Assembly (NCBI GenBank): GCA_003255025.1
Contig: QANY01011938.1
Span: forward strand, 511,100 to 575,099
DNA from: Datisca glomerata
Taxonomy: Eukaryota > Streptophyta > Magnoliopsida > Cucurbitales > Datiscaceae
Direction: 5' to 3'
Length of the DNA: 64,000 nt
Shown here: in pieces, positions 35,415-46,045 of the stretch
How the letters are laid out: every line of letters starts with the position of its first letter
How positions within the stretch are numbered: the stretch's first letter is position 1
The notes under the pieces: generated by a model
What the model was told of the DNA's origin: nothing
The model's input: only the letters and a program-made list of their open reading frames with translations
Database searches by the model: none
Made by a program: the position numbers and the translations under genes

Positions 35415-35417
35415 ATG

Positions 35418-35794
35418 CTATCTTTTTGCACATGTGCGCTAGGTATTTATTTTTTCATTTTTGGGGTATTTAGAATTTTTATTGTTTAGTTATCGCATGC
35501 AACATAAATCTTTAGAATTATCTTATTAAAAAAATTGATGCAATAAATATATCATGCATAATTTAACATTTTTGTTGAATAATTATTTAAATCATGTGCA
35601 TCCAATAGTGCAAATGAAATATTGTGAATAAACGATAAAATCTCTATTATCCAGAAATTTTTATCATGCCATGAAAAAATTCACGGCATGGATGCTGGCT
35701 ACTGTGACCCTTAGATTACATTTGAAGCAATATGGGCCACACAAATCCCAGCAAGTAGCAGGTTTTAATTTTTTTTTTTGGTTTTTTTAGGGTT
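35418..35794. other. Spacer
   Basis: No gene or element recognised; it continues the AT-rich sequence that flanks the CACTA element on the left. Confidence 0.5.
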
Positions 35795-36905
35795 CACCAA
35801 ATACGTACTAGGGTTCACAAAAAACGTACTGAGATTCACCAATTAGTAATGGGGTTCACCAAATATGTACAAAAGAATAATTCTTGGAGGGGTTCACCAA
35901 ATACGTACTGAAGTTTACCAATTACGTACTGGGATTCACCAATTACATATTGGGGTTCACCAAATATGTACAAAAGAAGAATTCTTGGAGGGGTTCATCA
36001 ATTACGTAGTGGGGTTCACCAATTACGTAGTAGAGTTCACCAAATACATACAAAAGAATAATTCTTGGAGGAGTTCACCAATTATGCACTGGGGTTCACT
36101 AATTATGTAGTGAGGTTCACCAATTACGTATTGGGGTTCACCGAATACGTACAAAAGAAGAATTCTTGAAGGGGTTCATCAATTATGTAGTGTGGTTTAC
36201 CAAATACGTACAAAAGAATAATTCTTAGAGGGGTTCACCAATTACGTACTGGGGTTCACCAATTATGTAGTGGAGTTCACTAAATACGTATAAAAGAATA
36301 ATTCTTGGAGGGATTCACCAATTATATACTGGGATTCACCAATTACATATTGAGTTTCACCAATTACGTATTGGGGTTTAGCAAATATGTACAAAAGAAA
36401 AATTCTTGGAGGGGTTCACCAATTATGTGGTGGGGTTCACCAATTACGTAGTGGGGTTCACCAATTATGTAGTGGTGAACCAATTACATAGTGGGGTTCA
36501 CCAAATACGTACAAAAGAATAATTCTTGGAGTGGTTCACCAATTACGTACTAGGGTTAACCAATTACATACTGGGGTTCACCAATTACGTATTGGGGTTC
36601 ACCAAATACGTACAAAAGAAGAATTCTTTGAGGGGTTCACCAATTACAAAGTGGGGTTCACCAATTACGTAATGAGGTTCATCAATTACGTAGTGGGGTT
36701 CACCAAATACGTACAAAAATATAATTCTTGGAGGGGTTCACCATTACGTAGTGGGGTTCATCAAATATGTATAAAAGAATAATTCTTGGAGGGGTTCACC
36801 AATTACGTAGTAAGGTTCACTAAATACGTACAAAATAATAATTCTTGGAGGGGTTCACCCAATACGTATTGGATTTCACCAATTATGTGCTGGGGTTCAC
36901 CCAAA
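35795..36905. repeat. Complex minisatellite of ggttcaccaattacgta units
   Basis: A 1.1-kb array with two nested levels. A 24-bp subunit (ggggttcaccaattacgtac with small variants) is repeated one to four times, then a longer block follows with aaatacgtacaaaagaataa and ttcttggagg. At least ten of the longer blocks are present. Open frames here merely translate the repeat. Related sequence recurs at 61985-62215 and, reversed, at 63060-63640. Confidence 0.93.
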
Positions 36906-38015
36906 AAAGAATTTTGAAATTTTGGTGAACCCCTGAAGAATTTGTTGTACACCTCTACGCATTTGACGAACCCCTAAAACCTAATCGCTATACCTAATAT
37001 GCGAATTGCCTATTTTTAACCCCTAAACGCCATCCTGAAGGTGCTAACGTATCATCAAAGCCGAGCGCTAGTTTAATGCCTCCAATCAAATGTTTCAGTT
37101 CCCAAACGCCATGTTCAAATAGGCGATCGCTAGTCTCCCTCCCAATCATCACTTTTTTGCTCCTAATCACCATTTATATGGCTTTAATCGCCATTCTTCA
37201 CATTTTTCCTTAAAATTGATATTCTTGTAATTATTTACGGTACATCGGGAAAATCATTAATAAAAATAAAAAAAACTCATTATTTCAATGCAAACATTCA
37301 TGATACTCACTTACTATATGAAATTAGATTGGAATAATTATGGATTCTCAAAACAATTGGACACTTAATCATAAACTCGTTAAAAGTTGTCATTGATAAT
37401 GTTATCGTGCTTTTGTGACAAGTATCGAGTGAGACGTGTTTTCACCAAATATAATTATATGTCGTGATGATATGATGGTCAGTAAATCCTATTTATCAGT
37501 TTGATGAACATGTATAACCCTTAGGGTCAGATTCTACTGTTAAATCGAGCGTATCTGTTAAAAAGTTTGAAATTAAATATTAAAATTTGAAATTTAACCT
37601 TTTTATTTTATAACAATAACCCCATAATTTTTGGAAAATAACTGTTTGCGTTTTAATTAATTTGTCCTATAAAATTAATTTTCAAATCTAATCTTATTTC
37701 TTATCAAAATTAACCCGAACATTAAAAAACTCCTTCCCCTTATTCTTAAAAAATCGATACCCACCCTTCCCCCTCAACACTTCATTTCTCTTCACTCAAA
37801 CCCTATTCTCCATCTTGTTCATGTCCATTTTCATCTCTCTCTTCATAGCCCGAAATACATTAAAACTGATCCAAATTCATTGCAACACACGAGTCAAACC
37901 CGTAATCCTTCATTGAACACATCCCTTGCAACACACGAGTCAAAACCCGTTCCAAACCGAGCCAATTCCCTCCAACCCGCACTATATCCTTCTAATATTG
38001 TATTTTTCATCAATA
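36906..38015. other. Non-coding segment with aacgcc motifs and a block repeated at 62.7 kb
   Basis: 36960-37200 has scattered cctaaacgccat and caaacgccat motifs like the array at the window end. 37365-37500 (acttaatcataaactcg, gacaagtatcgag, gagacgtgttttca) is homologous to 62678-62813. 37700-38010 is a C-rich, T-rich stretch that may be the 5' leader of the PMD gene. Confidence 0.7.
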
Positions 38016-40762
38016 ATGGCTAGAGGAAAGCATAGAGTTAAAAAGAAAACATTGATTCTAACGACGCAACCAAGTTCGAGCTCGAGCATCTCAGAAGGGC
38101 TGTACGATGCCACCGGTTATGAGGTGAAAAGATTTCATCCAAAGAATCGAAATCTTAGTAGCCCTATCCTTCATATTGCTCCAACGGAGCACATATATCA
38201 CTTCAGCAAACAAGATGTAAGTTTTCTTTATAGATTTTGAATTTTATGTGTTATATTGTTAAAACACCTGATATATACTTGATTCGTTCTGCAAATTGGG
38301 TGTTTTTTATGTGATGATTATAGAAATGTATGGTTGTTGGTAGAAATATATGTCTTGGATAGAAAACTATAGTATTTTTATGAGTGCCCGTAAAGTGTTC
38401 GACGAAATGTCAGATGAAATGTCATAATGAATTATATGGTCTATTTTTTTCACTGTGCATAATGTGTTTGATAAAATTGTAACATGATCGATGAAATGTT
38501 ATATCCCATCCAAGGATAAAATGTAAGTTTCTTTTACAAAAAAAATTGGTTGTTATGTTTATATTGTTAAAAAACAGCAAATAGATACTTGAATCATTTT
38601 GAAAAATGTTTTTATGTGATGCTTCTAGAAATGTATGATTTTTTGTAGCGATATATGTTTTGGATGAAAAATTATCGTATATGTTTATTGCCCGTAAGGT
38701 GTTCGACGAAATGTCACAATATGGATTATAGTACATTTTTTTCCACACACCTTTTTCACTAAGTCATACTTACATTTTGGGTTGTTTGGCTGAGTTCTAT
38801 GATCTTGGTATTCGTGGTTTTGGGAACACTACACTAGTAGCTTGATGGTACAGTAGGCTTCCTGAAAATGTGAGAAGGAATGTCGATGCCTCCGGGTTTA
38901 GTTATTTTATAAGTATATTGAAAAATGATCATATGGATCGCGTCCTATTGAAAAGTCTGGTCGAGAAATGGTGGGATATAACCCACACCTTTCATATAGA
39001 TGAAGTGGCTGAAATGACAATGACCCCATTGAAATTTCCTGCGATAACTGGCCTGGAAGTTGACGGTCGACAACTAGACTATGATTTGAAACTCTACAAG
39101 AACAAGAAGGCTCTGCAAAAGCTAGTTGGAAAACCGTTATCGGAGGTTGGAAAAAAAAAGTTAGTTATGAATGGATATTTGATAATTATGCTAGGTACGA
39201 GTGTACTACTCCTAAGTAGGAGGACATTTTGACCAGAGTCTTTCTTTTAGTGCTCTTGGGTAGTACAATTTTTTACGACAAGAGCAATAAAGTTTATTTA
39301 TACGTCCTCCCCACCCTACAGAAAATAGATGAGATATGAGAGTATAATTGGGGTGGTTTGACGTTGTCCGTATTGTATTGCAATGTGGACTCTTTATGCC
39401 ACGACAAAAGTGTAGGGACATGGGGTTTTGGGAGATCATGAGAGGTATGAGCTTGTGAGTACTTTCTGTGTTTGGCACTGAGCAGACCATTGGGTGGTCC
39501 AAACACATTCCTGAGAGCAACACGTTGGATATACATTGAATCGGGAACAATGGATGTTGGTCACTACCTAAAATAATTTCGTGTTAAACTTTGATACGTG
39601 AGGCCTAATGAGGTATGTGTTTTATTATATCAATTCTTATATTGCCCCCTGAGTATGAATAATGTTTTACTAACAAACTATTTATTTTAGAACTTGTAGA
39701 TCAATTGGTACCCTTGGGGTACAAACTTTCCTGATTATTGCATCGACAGTATCCTCCTACCACCATGAGAATCTTGCTGCAAGGACCTGCTGGAAGAGCA
39801 TGGTGCTTGGGTGAGCGCGTCTCACGGTAGATTATGGGAACCGAGACACCGTAATCCCATACAAACCTCCAAATTCAATGTTTTGTGATGAACCATTCAC
39901 CAGAGAGGATATGTCTGATGGTCTTAGAGGTTTTAGAGCGATACACTTTATCCAGGATGTAGACGGCGATAGGGAAGATACTTATGATGAATTATGGAAT
40001 CGTCATACAACTATGAGTGGTTGTCATACAACTCTGATGGGGAATCATCATCTTTGCAGGTGCTAAACGTCTCTAAGTGGTTTTTAAATATATGAGATTT
40101 TTCATTGTGATATACAATGTAATTTTGTAATCTACTATGTATAGGCAGTAGCACCAAAAATCGCAACAGCCACAACAGTACCAGAAGCATCAGGGTCCGC
40201 TTAAGCGACCGTTGATGATATAAGAGTGGCTGACATCCTACTACCATCGTGGCAGATTCGGTTACCACTCCTAGATAGTGGTAGTGAGTTGGTTGACATT
40301 CCAAATGATGTTCAAGTTTGAGGTCTTCCATCTGCTGAAGTCGATTATGTGAGTTATGATGTTAATATTTATTATTTAGTCATTCAATATCATGTTAATG
40401 CATAATTTGGATAATGCAGGTGCCGGCGGCATGCGTGGCAGGCATGATGTGCATGATTGGCGGTCTCAACAAGCTGTTGTTCGAGAAAATGTTCAGCGCA
40501 CGTGAGGCGATGATAAAGGCCAAAGCATCAATGAAAAAAAGGATAAGAAAATTGTAAGCTTACGATCTTTCCCTTTTTATTTTTTAATTTAAAATCAAAA
40601 TATATTGAATATGTACACCTATAGGTGAAGTTGCAAAGTCGTCTACACATGTATGAAACTCAAGTAAGAAGGCATGAAAGTTACAATGATGTTTGAATAC
40701 CAAACACTATCAGTAGCCTCCAAACGTCATTCATGACTGGCGAATCATCCCCAATCGTCTAG
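38016..40762 (+). pseudogene. Plant mobile domain (PMD/MAIN-like) gene, broken
   Basis: The first exon, 38016-38216, starts MARGKHRVKKKT, ends FSKQD and has a gtaagt donor. The second, from about 38850, reads VRRNVDASGFSYFI, LLKSLVEKWWDITHTFHIDE and MTMTPLKFPAITGLEVDGRQ, the core of the PMD domain (W..ETHTFH...GEMTMTL.D...L.GL...G). Frameshifts at about 39190-39240 lead on to VFLLVLLGSTIFYDKSN and further PMD-like sequence to about 39540. Later exons give DIRVADILLPSWQI (about 40215) and VAGMMCMIGGLNKLLFEKM (40432), ending SMKKRIRKL/gtaagc, then VKLQSRLHMYETQVRRHESY and a stop at 40760-40762. MAIN/MAIL proteins act in plant nuclei in gene silencing and genome stability; transposon-linked PMD genes also exist. 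Several stops and frameshifts. Confidence 0.75.
38219..38745. repeat. Tandem duplication of about 310 bp in PMD intron 1
   Basis: The segments starting atgtaagttttctttatag (38215) and atgtaagtttcttttac (38521) run in parallel through atattgttaaaa, atttatgtgatg, tagaaatgtatg and cccgtaa(a/g)gtgttcgac. The second copy duplicates the donor site. Confidence 0.8.
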
Positions 40763-40999
40763 TTTGACCAAATTATTGGTTGGGGGTGTCTAGTGGTTGT
40801 GCAATTAATAAGAGTAAGTACTCTTAGCAAATCATCCTTAAACAAATTCTTGCTAATTTTCAAGTGCTCTAAACTTCAAATACACTTACTTGCTCCTTCA
40901 TTTTCTTTGTTTGGATTATCCAATTTTCCAATGTGGGATTCTTATGGACAGATCTCTACAATAAGATGGAGAAGCAGCAAAAAACACAAATAATCAAAA

Positions 41000-42778
41000 C
41001 TGATTCAGAAGCAGTTATTGCTTTTTTACTACGAAATTGGAGATGGATCCAGATATGTATTGCAAATACAACATTGACACAGATAATCGTCCAGCAAGTT
41101 TGTTCTGGGTAGACTCGATGTGCCAAGTTGATGACCTATCAGACGAATGCACACAAGAAACTGCTCGTGATTTTCCTTGGCGTGAACAATCACTACAAGA
41201 CCACGATATATGGTCGCGCATTATTGGTTGATGAGACTGTGAAAACCTATCAATGGGTGTTACGGACTTTCTTGGATTCCATGAAAAACAAAATGCCTCA
41301 ATCGGTCATTACAGATGGCGATGAGGCAATGCGTAAGGCAATCAAGACGTTCCTCGCCATTGCAATCATCGACTTTGTGCATGGCATCTCGAAACGAAAT
41401 GCCCAATCAAACGTGCATAACCCAGAATTTCTATAGACATTCAAGAGAGTCATGTTTAACGTACTTAGTGAAGGGGAGATTGAAGAGGAATGTGATCATT
41501 TGATAGAGTCATTCTACCTTAGGCAAAATAAGTGGGTACAATGGATGTATGCGAAGCGTGAACGTTGGGCAAAGGCCTTCCAACATGGAAAAGTCTTTGC
41601 TTTCATGAGAACGACGCAATGATCTGAGTGTATGAACGTGTATATCTACCGATTAGTTGAACGTCGATCTAAACTATTTGAATTCATGCTACAATTCGAT
41701 CGGGCGCTGGCACGTATTCGACACGAGGAGAGGTTGGATGACTTCAAGACGACAAATGAAATGCATGTGCTTCAGACTCACTTGCGTGCATTAGAGCAAC
41801 ACGTGGCAAAGTGTTCACACAAAAACTATTTAAAAGTGTCCATAAGGAGATCATGGGTGAAACATCGTTTATAGTTTGTGCTCTGACACATGATGGGAAG
41901 GCTTAAAATTATTTGTTGGTCGAGTTTGGGGTGCTGAATGACTCATACTTAGTGCATGAGACCAAAAACTTGATACGCTCAAGTGCAGTTGTGGCAAGTT
42001 TGAACTAGTTAGGATACCGTGTCGGCTTATGTTTACTATTATGAAAGTAGAACATATGCAATAGATCCTAAGCACGTGTATTCTAGACCGGTGGCAGATC
42101 ACTATGAATAGTAATATGATACCAACCGGGTCAAGCCATTCTCATCTAGATACATATGAGATAGTATTGCTTCGGTACAATTCGATCCAAATAGTTGCCA
42201 AAAGACTTGCTCACTTTGCGTCAAACTCAAATGAATGGTCGACTCGAGCCAAAGTGTGAGGTTAGGATGCTTTGTGAAAAATATGAGACCTTGTGGAATG
42301 AGAAGGTCACCAACGAACATGATGTGAAGCACGAGGTTGGTGTGGAGATTAAAAGAGGCCCTATTGAAGACCCTGTAATCATGAAGACGAAGGGCATCCA
42401 ATGTGCTAGCTAGAGTAAAGCACGACCAATCACCCGTCGATGTGGCCATTGTAAGAACAATGGACATACCAAACATACATGTACATAATTATCGAGCGAT
42501 GTGCATGCCATGATGCCAGACGATAATAATGATGATCCGCACCATTTGACGTGTAAGGTGCACATGCAACAGGGGTCTCCGGACAAGGTGCGCCCCCATT
42601 CAATGTGCAAGGTGCGCCCCCATTCAATGTGCAAGGTGCGTACACATTCAATGTGCAAGGTGTGTACCTATTCGACCCATATGCATACCCACCACCATTC
42701 AACGCACAAGGTGAGTACCCCATGTACAACACAAACATCCCATACTGGTATAAATTTTCGTATCCCCCGCCGCAGTAA
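41000..42778 (+). pseudogene. FAR1/Jittery-like MULE transposase with zinc knuckle and octapeptide tail
   Basis: Reads EMDPDMYCKYNIDTDNRPAS, LFWVDSM (about 41040-41125). After a small deletion: MTYQTNAHKKLLVIFLGVNN, the Y-x-TN-x-Y step of the FAR1/MULE DDE domain, then GRALLVDETVKTYQWVLRTF, QSVITDGDEAMRKAIKTFLA (catalytic TDxD-like region) and, after frameshifts, WVQWMYAKRERWAKAFQHG, TTQ-stop-SECMNVYIYRLVERRSK and LFEFMLQFDRALARIRHEER. Near the end CGHCKNNGHTKHTC (42454-42495) is a CX2CX4HX4C knuckle, followed by an in-frame QGAPPFNV-type repeat and a Tyr/Pro-rich end closed by TAA (42777-42779 region). FAR1-related transposases gave rise to the FHY3/FAR1 transcription factors. Stops and frameshifts make this copy inactive. 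It lies 280 bp after the PMD gene on the same strand. Confidence 0.85.
42585..42672. repeat. 24-bp coding minisatellite in the transposase tail
   Basis: Three to four copies of aaggtgcgcccccattcaat gtgc, in frame, each encoding an octapeptide of the type QGAPPFNV. Confidence 0.88.
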
Positions 42779-43133
42779 ATGTACATTTTGGTATTAACTT
42801 GATTTCATAGTTTTTTGAGAATGTTAATATACAAATATTTATAAAATTCTTATATATAACAATAAACAATAATTCTGCAAAATCTGTTATTTTATAACTG
42901 CACAAAATAATTCTGGAACATCTATTTATCATCAATGTACACGAAAACTTACAAAAACCCCTTTTATTTATAGTTGTACACAATAATATACCAAATCTTT
43001 TTATCATCCTTGTACACAAAAACTTACATAAATTAATTTATCTTCACTATACACAATAATCATATAAAAAAGATGACACAGTAATGTCTACTTGGAGGGA
43101 TGCTCGACCAAGACAAGCCTATTTATTATGTCA
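42779..43133. other. 3' flank of the transposase
   Basis: AT-rich. The phrase tgtacac(g/a)aaaacttaca occurs at 42937 and 43010; a third related phrase (tgtacacaataat) is at 42974. Confidence 0.6.
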
Positions 43134-43370
43134 TATTTTTTGATGTTCTTGTTCAAACACTCGCCCATTTGCCATTTCTGAAAAATTCGATGGGCTAGAG
43201 ATTATTGAAGAAGACAATAACGGCGGGGCAATAAATTTTGAAGCGTATGAAGATATCCCTTTTCAAAATTTATTGCACTGTCGTTATTGTCTTCTTCAAT
43301 AATCTCTAGCTCACCGAATTTCTCAGAAATGGAAAATGGGCGAGTGTTTGAACAAGAACATAAAAAAATA
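43134..43370. repeat. Long hairpin: 109-bp inverted repeat with 19-base loop
   Basis: The arm 43134-43242 and the reverse complement of 43262-43370 match along their whole length with about nine or ten mismatches. Shared blocks include gttcttgttcaaacactcgc and agattattgaagaagacaat. Weaker similarity extends further outward on both sides. A transcript would fold into a long near-perfect stem. Confidence 0.92.
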
Positions 43371-43555
43371 GGACACAATACTGTAATGCAATATTATCTA
43401 TCCCTTCATATTTTTCCTCTTCTCAAGCATTTGGTTTAAAGTAGGACTTGTCTTGAGTGGTAGCCAGGTCTCCGAGACAGATAAGTTCATATTATAAAAT
43501 AGACCAATGCTATCATGTAACATATTATACGAGATATTCCAAGGATGATTGTCAA

Positions 43556-43995
43556 TATTCACAAACTATCATACACCTCAACATATTCAACATCGACAAC
43601 CATAAACGAGCAAATCGAGAACAATCAGAAAATTCCTAATTACATCACTAAAAGAAGCCTAACTCCAAACTAAAACAAAACAGAAAATTGAGCTGTAACA
43701 TTCACCAAACTATTATACGCCTCAACAAATTCAATAATAACAACCACAAATGAGCAAATTCACAACAATCAGAAAAATCCCAATTACATAACTAAAAGTT
43801 CTTCGCTAAGGCTTGAATATTCACCAAATACCTCAACAAATTCAATACTGACAGCCACAAACGAGCAAGTCTAGAAGAATCTGAAAAATCCCAATTACAT
43901 AACTAAAGGAACCCTAACAAATAACTAGTAATGACAACCACAAATGAGCAAATCCAAAACAATCAGAAAATTTCCAATTATAGAACTAAAAGAAC
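43556..43995. repeat. Four degenerate copies of a 110-150 bp tandem unit
   Basis: Each copy carries cctcaacaaattcaataa, gacaaccacaaa(c/t)gagcaaat, aacaatcagaaaa and tcccaattacataactaaaag; starts are near 43558, 43704, 43818 and 43925. Confidence 0.85.
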
Positions 43996-44758
43996 TTGAA
44001 ACTATAACAAACAAAAACAAATCTCTCAAGTTTAACAAAATATAAACAATATCTAACAAATTACTAGGAACGATAGTCGACAACAATTCATGCCTTGATG
44101 TCATCCATATATCTCGATCAAATTTGCGATCAGTGAACTTAGGCATTTGATTGGGTGACCACTTGGGGAGGCCTTGAAATTATGACTTTTCCTTTTAGTT
44201 GATTACTTGAAGGATAACATGTGCAATGGTATTAATTTGATAATAAACATATATATTAAATAACATAGTTTTGATGAAAGAAAACAACCTCAAGTATTAT
44301 CTCCTTCTAACTACAATATTCCATATAGAAACATGAAAAAGGCAAAAAATGAGGAACTAGTAAACAACATAGCAAGTTCCATTTGATTAAGTAAATCTAA
44401 TTCAGACTAATGATATTGGGACAACAATTCTTATACGAACTCACATTCCGTAAGTAAATGACTACCAACTTTCTCAATGCCGACAAGTATTCTCTATTGA
44501 TGACCAATAATCAAGAGGTTTCACCTACAAAAAATAAGGAGACACTTCTATAATTGGGTAAAAGTACAAGCTATGAAAATATTGTCCATCCCAACCAATA
44601 AATTGAAAGGCACAAGATACCAAAAATATTTTCTAGACAAGCTAAAACTATAAAACTCATTTCATTGTAGAGGGACCCAATAAGATGCTTTTCTATTCAC
44701 TGTCTTTATCTAGTTGGAATCCCTGCCAGGCATTACCACAACCCCATAAGTCTCTCTT

Positions 44759-44800
<42 letters not shown>

Positions 44801-45600
44801 ATCTTCATTCTCTAGCTATCTCTCTTGCTTGAAAGTAGATTAAGAAGAACTAAAAGAAAGCTGATGTTGGCGTACTTTTTTGAAAACAACATAGATAATT
44901 AATTTATGGGCGACACAAATTATGGAGTATTCTTCGGCAAGTATAAAATGGTGAAATTCAGTCACTAAGAATCCTTCTGGAATTCAATAAACATACAATT
45001 GTTTAAAAAATTCAAATAACATGTGCTACAATGGTGGCAACTAGGCATGATCGATAAACTCGATTATATTGGAATGAGTATGTATGTGCCAGAAAAAGTG
45101 AAATATCATATATCATTATATCCATGTTGCTACTGCCTTTTCAGTGTCAAATATAAAAGTAAATGCTCATCTTACCGAGTTAACATCTATTTTAACTACC
45201 TAAATGGGACAAGGCAAGAATTAGAGAGTATCTTCTTCCTCTTTTAACAACAAGACCTTATAGAAGTTGTATTAGAACTATGCAATGTCTGATATCTCTC
45301 ACTTCTCCATTTCATTTAATTATTTCTATACAGCAAAGCCTTGTAAAATAAAGTATCAGATAAAATATGATTGATATTCAGAAAGTTGAAGAAACACATA
45401 AAATTCAATTAGAACAATTCGTAGTCAGTTATGTCATCCATATATAGTTAGTCATAACCTGAACCACTATAATTAAGCATCTCCAAAATTCATTCAAGAA
45501 GATTTTAATCATTCAGAATCAACTGAGAAATGAAGAAATTAATCGTGTTCCCTAGCATTCAAAATCAACTCAGACATTAAGCATCTCCAAATTATTCGCG
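43996..45600. other. Spacer with a (TC)n(AC)n microsatellite
   Basis: The microsatellite (TC)n then (AC)n is at 44752-44802. The rest is AT-rich with no recognisable gene. Confidence 0.7.
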
Positions 45601-45867
45601 TTCCCTAGCTTTTGATCATTCACGAAGGGAGAAACAGACATATTGCAGACTGAAATTAACAAAAAATAGGGTGCTGAGAGATTGAAAGAAGAGGAGCATA
45701 CCTTTCTCGTGCCCTAGCTTCTGGTCAGGAAGGGAGAAACACACTTCATGTAGGTCTTCAAAAAATAAGGAGAAACAGACTTCGAAAAACATGAGAGAGA
45801 GGATTTGCTCGACTCTATCAGTCGCGCTCCCAGACATTTTCACTCTCTCAATTGCTCACTCTCTTGG

Positions 45868-45906
<39 letters not shown>

Positions 45907-46045
45907 CTCTCAGACGTCTTTGAGTTAAGCTTCAAACTGAAGCTTTCGATGAAAAAGAAGAAGGAAGCTTTCTTTCGAAGCTTTCAAAAAAAGACGAAGA
46001 CCTGTACAGGGGTAACAATTAAAGCTTTCTAATGGCTGAGATTTC
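45601..46045. repeat. Short repeats and (TC)n microsatellite
   Basis: ggagaaac(a)gac(a)tt-type phrases recur at 45630, 45734 and 45770. A (TC)n run is at 45870-45903. Possibly the far end of the PMD/FAR1 element, but no terminal repeat could be paired. Confidence 0.6.

Noticed and set aside
35865..36782. Frames of 81-83 codons in the ggttcacc array
   Set aside because: Repeat translation only; no start context or similarity.
33379..37000. CRISPR-like appearance of regularly spaced repeats
   Set aside because: Units are contiguous tandem repeats in a plant nuclear context, without unique spacers or cas genes.
42410..42797. Three overlapping frames on both strands with repetitive His/Cys peptides
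   Set aside because: Shadows of the transposase tail minisatellite; the frame with zinc knuckle and QGAPPFNV is the real one.
45805..46032. 75-codon frame with Ser/Leu run
   Set aside because: Mainly a translation of the (TC)n microsatellite at 45870-45903.
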